Made by a program: the position numbers and the translations under genes. From assembly GCA_037157565.1 (NCBI GenBank), contig JAZHRO010000054.1:17777501-17841500 (forward strand): DNA of 64,000 nt, in the 5' to 3' direction. Positions 56,779 to 64,000 of this stretch are shown one piece after another. The stretch is from Thalassia testudinum. Taxonomy: Eukaryota; Streptophyta; Magnoliopsida; Alismatales; Hydrocharitaceae. Position 1 is the first letter of the stretch. Every line of letters begins with the position of its first letter. The notes beneath the pieces are model-generated. The model searched no databases and was not told the origin of the DNA. It saw only the letters and a program-made list of their open reading frames with translations.

Positions 56779-57261
56779 ATGGCAAGCGAGCAGTATTACT
56801 ACTACTACTACCACAACCAAAGACCACCTTACAACCACCACTACCACTACTACGACTACAGCTCATCAGACGACGACTACTACAGGCGCCAAAGCGGCGG
56901 CCACGAGCAGCCTCACCAGCAGCCGCTGCCACTCCACCTGTGCTTCTTCCTCGCCATCCTCTTCCTCTTCCTCACCTTCTCGTGGTACCTCAGCTACGAG
57001 TCCGCCGTCGAGAGCCTCTTCGACGGCGTGAAGCTCGCCCTCATGCTGCTGCCGGTGCTCTTCCTCCTCGTCCTCCACTGCCTCTCGGGCGTCGACCGCG
57101 GCTGGGCCTCCCTCCTCGTGCCGCTGGGGGAGGGCGGTGAGGGGCCCCACGGCCACGGCGGCTCCCCGTGGGGCGTCGCGTGCGTGCTGCTGCTCCTCAT
57201 CTTCATGGCGGCTTACCGCTCGACCTTCCGGGACGGGTGGTTCCTTCTTGGTAGCAGGTGA
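56779..57261 (+). CDS. Plant-specific small membrane protein (160 aa), Tyr/His-rich N-terminus
   Basis: An intact single-exon gene. The first 45 residues are a Tyr/His-rich polar tail, with YYYYYYHNQ at 6-14. Three hydrophobic segments follow: about 52-71 (LHLCFFLAILFLFLTFSWYL), 84-103 (VKLALMLLPVLFLLVLHCLS) and 131-146 (GVACVLLLLIFMAAY). The ESAVESLFDGVKLALML stretch and the end YRSTFRDGWFLLGSR look like a plant-specific family of small transmembrane proteins whose role is not well defined. I give no symbol. The ATG at 56779 follows a TATA box and a short leader; AATAAA signals follow at 57489 and 57500. The coding part is GC-rich and codes well. Function is unknown. Confidence 0.9.
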   Translation: MASEQYYYYYYHNQRPPYNHHYHYYDYSSSDDDYYRRQSGGHEQPHQQPLPLHLCFFLAILFLFLTFSWYLSYESAVESLFDGVKLALMLLPVLFLLVLHCLSGVDRGWASLLVPLGEGGEGPHGHGGSPWGVACVLLLLIFMAAYRSTFRDGWFLLGSR

Positions 57262-57488
57262 AGTACGTGGGACTGACTAGGAGGAGGAACACTTTAATTT
57301 TTGAGCGGCGACGGCGACGGCACCGGATGGATCGTTAGGGTGGTAATTGCTTGATGGTGGTTTGGCTAATGACGTGATTAGTGAGGTGATTACATATTGT
57401 AATACAAAAGGTGGCGTGGTTGTGCATTATTTAGTAGTGAACTGCATGCTATTTTGAATGAATATATATGGCTTCGCCATTTGGATGA

Positions 57489-57505
57489 AATAAATTTGAA
57501 ATAAA
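57489..57505 (+). terminator. Polyadenylation signals of the membrane-protein gene
   Basis: Two AATAAA hexamers (57489-57494 and 57500-57505), about 230 bases after the stop codon and downstream of a TTGAATGAATATATATGG stretch. Confidence 0.6.
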
Positions 57506-59379
57506 GTATAACTTCTGACTTGACTTACGATGCAATCCGATTCGATCTTTATATATATATATATATATATATAAAACTCAGAATTTATTGCGGATAACTT
57601 CGAGAAGATATGCCTCCTGAATAATTGCATGCATGACTCGAACAGTATGAATCGGTCTTGTGCAGATTTTAAAAATGTTGCTAATTATAAAATTAGGGAG
57701 CTGTGCTGAGTTAGTGATTAGGGAGTATTTATCAAGCATAAGGTAACAAAAGTCACGATCCATAACTTTCCAAGCATCTAAAACGTTGCGATTGAAGCTA
57801 TCTGAACAGTGCAATAGATGATCTCTAGAGATGATTCATCATATGGGATCTTCCGAGGATTACTTGGCGGGATGGATCTGAAGTTTTTTTTAAAAGAACG
57901 CAATTCTCCATTCCAGGCGGGATTTTTGGAGTGAAGTAATTCCTTAGATTCCTGCCACGTGCTCGTTCGCATAAGTGTAGAGTTTCTTTGGAAATATGGG
58001 AAAAAAATTACAAATTTATCGAGCAGTGATCGAGGACAGACCGCTTCGTTGATGGAGAGGTAAATGACATGACGTTGCATGACCACGTTGCAAGCACCGC
58101 ATGCAGGATAAGAAAGTGGTTTGTAGCGATTATTAATTGCATCAATTGGTTTCGACTGGAATGTTCTCGCATGATGTTAGACCTTCAATGGCCTCAAAGT
58201 CACCAAGTGATATCGAAATATGTGGGATCATTGTGGACACGGTTGAAAAATATTTGAAGATAGGTAACTTTTCCGTTGAGTTCCAGGTTAATTTAGAATG
58301 ATTGATCGCGAATAAATGGAAACCAATTGATGAGTTAAAGGCACGAAGAGGATGGGATTGGAAATTGTCTCCCACAGATTCTCCAAGAGAACCCCAAAAT
58401 CTCCTGAATACTCTCTGTTACTCTATTTGGTCCAAACATCGATCCATGTCACCCATTAATTTGTCTCGGTGTAAGATACAGAAAAAAAAAAAAAGATCAC
58501 AAAGACGGTTGCTTTAGTAAAAAAAAGAAAATCTTTCTGATAATAGTTGTACTTCTCCACTCAAGCCAATCGATTCTCAATTAATTTCTTTCCCAAGGTA
58601 TGATCCATGGTATTGGAGGATGTGTGCAGCAACTCATTAATTAAGTGTGGAGTTTATAAAACAGATAAACTCGATGGTACGAAAACGAGAGGCATATTAT
58701 GTTTGATCGAACATTGGCACGCAACTAAAGACTAAAATGTTTCGTAATATTCCACGATGTATTAGAAAGTAATAGGTGAAAAAGATTTGGCTTTTCCAAA
58801 GTAAAATCACGATTAAAGTTTCATACGGTATCTTAAACAAAAAGAAGACCGAGCAATAAAGCATGAGTAGCAAAAAGCGGGGTCCGTTTTGCTTAGGTCC
58901 TAAGAATTCTTGACTAGCAACCGAGTTGAAGGACGTATAAGTAGGGCATCTGAATAAAGAAGAAACTAATTATATTTGGAATTGGAACTCCTTATTCCTC
59001 ATTTGAGTTAGGTTATTAAAGAACCAATTGTTCCCAAAATTTTGTGACAAGTAAGTTTGCCTCCTGGGTGGAATAAGTTTACTCCTCCGTCATACCTCCT
59101 AACTTATCGTAAAATATGTCTAAAATATTTTTTATTACTACTACTTCAGTGTTTCTCACTGCTTAAATCAGATACACATTAAAATTAATTCTTTTGCTTG
59201 ACCTTAACCCCAATCCAAGCAAAAAAGAAAGTGCTGCAGCATGCATCTTCCAAAACGTTGATTACATCAATGACATTTTTCATATCGTGTAGATGATAGT
59301 AAAAAAGATGTGACTTGAAAAATTTAAAAATTAATGTATAATCGTAAATGTGATTCCTTCTTTTTGTTAATGTAAAAGA
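57506..59379. other. Unassigned AT-rich region with (TA)n
   Basis: No gene seen. It contains a (TA)12 repeat at 57550-57573. Short open frames (for example 58069-58257) have no family resemblance. Confidence 0.5.
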
Positions 59380-59960
59380 AGTATTGATATCTGGTGTAAT
59401 TTATAATAATAAATTATTTTCGTAGGGGTGATTAGTTATGTAAAATTATTTTATATCTTTAAAAAAATTTTACAGAGGTGTAAAGTAAGATTACACTAGT
59501 GTAATGCTACTAATCTTATTTTGAATTATTTTACACCGATGTAATATTTTTTTGTATGGATGTAATATTTTTTTGCACATGTGAAAAGTAAGATTGTACC
59601 TTACTTTGAACTACTTTACATGGATGTAAAGTAAGATTACACCTTACTTTGAACTAATTTGCACTAGTGTAATATTGTTTTGCTCAGGTGAAAAATTAAA
59701 TTCCAGGAGTTTCTTCATGTATAACAAGTGATTTTTCACCTTAAGGTTTAGGGTTTAGTATTTAGTGTTTAGGGCCCTAAACCTTAAGGTGAAAAATCAC
59801 TTCTCATACGTGAACTCACTATCCATAAACCTAAACCCTAAATCCTAAACTCATAAGTCAAAATCACTTTGGACAGGTGTAAAATCACTTTAGACAGGTG
59901 AAACTATCCTTGGAATAATTTATCTCCGATGCAAAGTAGTTTAACATCGGTACAAAATTT
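59380..59960. repeat. Region of repeated TTACAC/GTGTAA motifs with a perfect foldback
   Basis: A 580-bp AT-rich stretch in which GTGTAAAGTAAGATTACAC-like words recur (near 59478, 59620 and 59660), including the stem CTTTACAT-GG-ATGTAAAG near 59610-59630. It holds a perfect 28-bp inverted repeat (59726-59753 with 59775-59802). It looks like a decayed small foldback or miniature transposon, but outer ends and a target duplication are not clear. Confidence 0.5.
59726..59802. repeat. Perfect 28-bp inverted repeat with telomere-like arms
   Basis: The left arm 59726-59753 and right arm 59775-59802 are exact reverse complements, with a 21-base spacer. Each arm ends in plant telomere-like sequence (GGTTTAGGG / CCCTAAACC), and the spacer reads TTTAGTATTTAGTGTTTAGGG-like. 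The pairing continues imperfectly outward for about 15 more bases. Confidence 0.9.
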
Positions 59961-61442
59961 TTTACCACGTACGTATTTTTTATGTTAAAGTGATGTGGTA
60001 ATTTTTTTAAATGTGATAGGAACTACCACGTAACAAGCCTTAAGTTCTTTTATTTCTTTACATTAAATATCAATTATCAAGTGACCCAATATTCTCAATA
60101 TTGTGTAAAATACGAAAACGATATCCAACGTCACGATCTACATTTTTCTACTTTTTAATTATTAAAAAATTATCGATGAAATTTTAAATATTTAATGATA
60201 TTTGATTCAAAATAAAGATATTTAGATGTCAACATTAATATTTAATTTTAAATTGAAATATCATATATGTAATTTAACATTTCGAACCTCAAATATCATT
60301 TATTTCTCAATTCGATTTAAGGCAGTATTCACGTTAACGTATATTTATACAAAAAGAAATACCCAATTGCAAAATAAGCTCCTATTCTTTGGTTTTTTTT
60401 CTCTTCTTTAATTCTCTTCTGAAAACACTATCCAAAAGAGCTTAGGTCATCGTAATGACTTTCATACATAGACATACACAGACTTGATCTTATCTTCAAT
60501 AAATAAGCCATCAAGAGATATCAATCATTTTCACTTTTTTCTTTTTTTTTTTTTCTTGTGCCTTCTGTTTTCTCGACGGGGCTCCAACTGAGGGATAAGA
60601 AGGCAAGCTGCACTACAATTAACTGGGGATATAAACTAGGCACAAGTGGTCGACTTGCATCACCATGATAGATGGAAACAGGTCACAAGAGAGCAACCTT
60701 AAGCATCATCTTTTATGGTGATGGAATGTCCACAGATGAAAAGAAGCAGACGGGATTCAAGAATCTATCTTGCTTTCTGATTGAACCCTCGAAAAGGCCT
60801 CCTCTTTTCACCGTGTGTCCTATACAAACTCATCTTGATAACGTCCATTGGCATATCCCACTTCGATCCGGCCCTATCATGCAACCACGAAAACCACACG
60901 CACGTTATCATCCCGGGGGGCCTTTGTTTACGCGCTATCAACAATCCACATAATTGTCAAACAGGTAAGTTTGTTTACGGGAAAGTGAAGAAAGTGGCAA
61001 GCACGAGGCTAAATAGATTTCACAAAGTTGCTGCTTTGAAAACTAATCTTTTTTAGTGGGCCCATGGAATGATTAGAATTTCCTTGGCTCACCCCCCACC
61101 GGATTGGCAAGGAGAATAAATTCATGAAGTAAGTAGAGAAATAAGAGATGAGCGTGAGTTAATTCGTTTGGTATTTTAATGTGTTAAAGTTATTTTATAG
61201 AAAGAATGGAATAATTTTATCTCGGGTTAAGCAAGACTTAATCTGACTCAAGTATGGATTAGGTTAAGCATTTAATCTGACGTAACTCCACTTAACCTGT
61301 CAATCAAACAGGACCTGGACTAGACGTTTGGGAGTGAGATAAGAGTTGTGTTAGGATAAAGTGTTGTGGGCATAAGTGGAGAAGAATGTTTGGTTAGGTG
61401 TTGGAATAAATGGTGGAATAAAATGATTGATGTTGTGATATA
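59961..61442. other. Unassigned AT-rich region
   Basis: No gene I can support. Open frames at 60672-61056 lack family resemblance. 61150-61330 has an outline like CGTTTGG...CAAACAGG, possibly a miniature transposon relic, without a clear target duplication. Confidence 0.4.
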
Positions 61443-61889
61443 ATGTTAGTGAATATTTATCTGAGAGAGACTTTGCACAAGCCCCTTCCCAAGACTCTTT
61501 CGAAACCCCTCCCCTTATTAAAGGAGAGCACACATCCCAAATAGCATAAGTATTATCCAAAACAACACGTGTTGTTGATCCAAGGATCAAAATGTTAGTG
61601 AATATTTATCTGAGAGAGACTTTGCACGAGCCCCTTCCCAAGACTCTTTCGAAACCCCTCCCCTTATTAAAAGAGAGCACACATCCCAAATAGCATAAGT
61701 ATTATCCAAAACAACACGTGTTTTTGATCCAAGGATCAAAATGTTAGTGAATATTTATCTAAGAGAGACTTTGCAGGAGCCCCTTCCCAAGACTCTTTCG
61801 AAACCCCTCCCCTTATTAAAAGAGAGCACACATCCCAAATAGCACAAGTATTATCCAAAACAACACGTGTTGTTGATCCAAGGATCAAA
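61443..61889. repeat. Tandem repeat, three copies of 149 bp
   Basis: Units start at 61443, 61592 and 61741 with ATGTTAGTGAATATTTATCT and differ at only a few positions. Each contains CTTATTAAA(A/G)GAGAGCAC, the palindrome CAACACGTGTTG (decayed to CAACACGTGTTT in unit 2) around a CACGTG G-box, and the inverted repeat TTGATCCAAGGATCAA. The near identity points to a recent duplication. No coding potential. Confidence 0.95.
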
Positions 61890-63159
61890 ATTGAAGGCCG
61901 AGAAAAGAATTTGGAAAAAGTCCTAGTTTAACCATTGCTCTATTCATTTCATACTATACATGATATGAGCGTGAGTGAATTTATGTGATATAATAATATA
62001 TTTTAATAGATATATTATATTGATGTGCATGTAATTTAATATATATTGATATTGATATCATTTAATGTGTTAATTTGGATGTTGATTAATAAAATAAAGT
62101 AAATTGTGTCATAATTCATTTAACATTCTTTTATTATCCTTCGAAAGATAATCCCCTACTTGGACTGCTGCCAAATGCAGCCTCAGGCAAAGTAGCATAA
62201 AGAGCATTAAATGGAGGGTTCAACCCTATTTATGTATGGGGAGGAGAAGTCAATAGATGTTGGAAGATGTAAAATTAAGGTGCTCCACATAGGAGAAGCT
62301 TTAATTTGTATTTGGGCCCGGTTCTGATCGTAATCACTTCTTGCACGGGATACCCTCGGCACGCAGTTGGCAAGGGTTAATTAGGGTTGGTCCTACAGTG
62401 CGGAGAGGATACCCTTGCAAGGTCATGATGTGACCTTATAAGAATGTCAATGTAGGGAGAGTCCAGACAATTTATGACAAAGCTTTAAGACAATTTATGG
62501 CAAAGCTATCTTACATAAAAAAAAAAGGGTATTTGTTACTTCTCAACTTACCTAACTTAACATTTTTGCTTTGGATCTTAGATAATAAGTTCTCTTCATG
62601 ATAGACAACTTTTGTCAGGCTATATATTTCGCGTATTTAAGAGAGTTTCGATCTTTGTATGGAACTAAATTGACCCTTTCTTGTATGATAAAATACCCAG
62701 CTACATGTACATATGCCTTTCGATCGCAAAGAGGTACTCAACATGTGACACTTTATAAGAAAGCATGATGACTTCTGCCTGCATTTTAACGCTAAACTCG
62801 AACAACCTGACTGTAAATATGAGGACATGGTATATCAATGGAAAATTCGAATGTAACTACCAGATAGACAATCGGAGCAATCTACTGATGCCTAGGTTCT
62901 GTGACTTTAAAGTTGCTTCACACTCTTTATTTCAAGAATTTTTTTCTATTTTCCATTCTACTACATATGCACTTATCAGGTCTAACCTACAATCCAACCT
63001 AACTAAACTTGATATTGGATGGAGTTTAGTTGGATAGAGAGTCATAATGTGGATCATATCAGGTTGCATGTTAGGATTTTTCCTTTCCAATATAAAATGG
63101 GTTAGGTTAGAGATTCAACTAATTCAATCCAACCCGGAATGTGATATATATATATATAT
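61890..63159. other. Unassigned region before the last LTR
   Basis: AT-rich, no gene supported. It ends in a (TA)n stretch at about 63144-63158 directly before the family A LTR start, so the insertion hit or sits beside a TA repeat. Confidence 0.4.
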
Positions 63160-64000
63160 TGTCACGATCTGATTTCAGATTCCTACAGAATCTAAGATTA
63201 GTTCGTCTTGATTAATCCCAAGATCTAATTGTCCAACAAGACATAACTAAATAACATTTAACAAATCACAACCATATAAGTATAGTAGCTAAGCAGAAAT
63301 AAATTTAACAACAAGGGTAAAGGAACAGTAATATTATATGTCATAATACAGTTATCACAATAAAAACGAGTACATATAGCAGAAACAAAGCTATAGAAAC
63401 TCACTACACCCAACAATAAAACTAAAGCTAGGCTCAATTAGGTCTAACGTCCTCAGCAGCCAGTAGCTCAAGTTGCTCAAATCCCTGACCTGTACAAAAT
63501 TATTTAACTGGAATCAGCTAACGCTGAGTAGAGTGGTGACTAAGAAGTAACATACATTTAACAAGTAGTTTAACATCTAATTTTTCGTTTCCAATTATAT
63601 TATACATGTTGGTACGTAGAGATCTCTAATTAGAATTCATCACATTAATTAATCTTCTTGTTCGCTACAGGAACGATTTTGCTTGCAGCTTCCTGTGATG
63701 TAAGATGCCCACGTGGCACTCTCCTGGCCGGGAGAGTCCCTCCGTGGTAGTCCTACACTCGGTCTATCACCTCGAGGTCACTGTCGTGACGTAGCGGTAA
63801 CTATGGCACACGTGATAAGCGCGGGGTAACTACCTCACACTGGCATGCGGTCAGTCATTTCCGCTAGCAGGTACGCCTTAACGTATAGTGTGGAACAGCA
63901 TAGGGCCTTGCCCTCTCAGAACAGAACAAAATAGGGCTCTCGCCCCTCCTCAGTCTGCGTACCCTTGTCCGACTATCTCGGTTTGCCTAACGGGCTAACA
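63160..64000 (+). mobile_element. Family A LTR, 5' part, cut by window end
   Basis: Starts TGTCACGATCTGATTTCAG after a (TA)n run. It follows the LTR at 14078 through GTCCAACAAGACATAACTAA, the CTCGAGGTCACTGTCGTGACG segment, the GC hairpin row (63900-63950) and TATCTCGGTTTGCC at the window end. The rest, including any GACGTC array, lies outside. CG sites in the start are changed (TGTCACGATCTGA against TGTTACGACCCGA). It may be another solo LTR or a full element. Confidence 0.8.

Noticed and set aside
1..64000. tRNA, rRNA or other structural RNA genes
   Set aside because: No cloverleaf-compatible A and B boxes or rRNA-like sequence were noticed; the only tRNA-related signals are the retrotransposon primer sites.

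Overview
This is a piece of a plant nuclear genome, most likely a monocot. A pentatricopeptide-repeat gene shows a steep GC gradient, very GC-rich at its 5' end and falling toward the 3' end. There is a spliced gene with GT-AG introns, and most of the window is nested Athila-type, copia-type and LINE retrotransposons. I cannot name the species. Only three host genes are supported: a minus-strand P-class PPR gene (11268-13133), a six-exon gene for a small glycine-zipper protein of unknown function (48883-51770), and an intronless small membrane-protein gene (56779-57261).

Layout. 1-3.8 kb: a broken L1-type LINE. 3.9-6.5 kb: a solo LTR of 'family A' (TG...CA ends, 5-bp target duplication GCATC). 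6.5-10.5 kb: a second L1-type LINE of the same family with a poly(A) tail. 11.3-13.1 kb: the PPR gene. 14.0-48.2 kb: one nest of retroelements. 48.9-51.8 kb: the spliced gene. 51.8-56.6 kb: mostly unassigned AT-rich DNA with a GC-rich island near 54.4 kb. 56.8-57.3 kb: the membrane-protein gene. 57.5-63.2 kb: unassigned AT-rich DNA with a telomere-like inverted repeat and a 149-bp tandem repeat. 63.2 kb to the end: the start of another family A LTR.

The nest can be resolved from junctions and target duplications. A decayed copia-type LTR (14042-14077 and 47303-48182) was split by a family A LTR (14078-16412 and 46859-47297, duplication ATAAT). That LTR was split by an Athila-type complex (16413-46858, duplication CTCGA/CTTGA). 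The complex was in turn hit by a family A solo LTR on the minus strand (32393-35018, duplication CCATG/CCCTG) and by a copia-type solo LTR (37482-39198, duplication GATAC). The Athila complex has two internal domains and three LTR-like blocks that begin with a normal LTR start. The middle LTR is a chimera of two LTR subtypes, and the left block carries an inverted LTR half. All coding regions of the complex are broken by stops, insertions or frameshifts.

The most unusual signal is a palindrome array built on AGACGTCT (core GACGTC, usually CAGACGTCTG or CCAGACGTCTGG). It occurs 10-16 times in family A LTRs and 13 times in the unrelated copia-type solo LTR. A hairpin with the same phrase (GACGTCTGATTC / GAATCAGA) sits in the Athila LTRs. 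Older copies of the LTRs have lost the array or carry CG-to-TG/CA decayed versions. This looks like a regulatory or structural cassette shared by unrelated LTR families in one genome.
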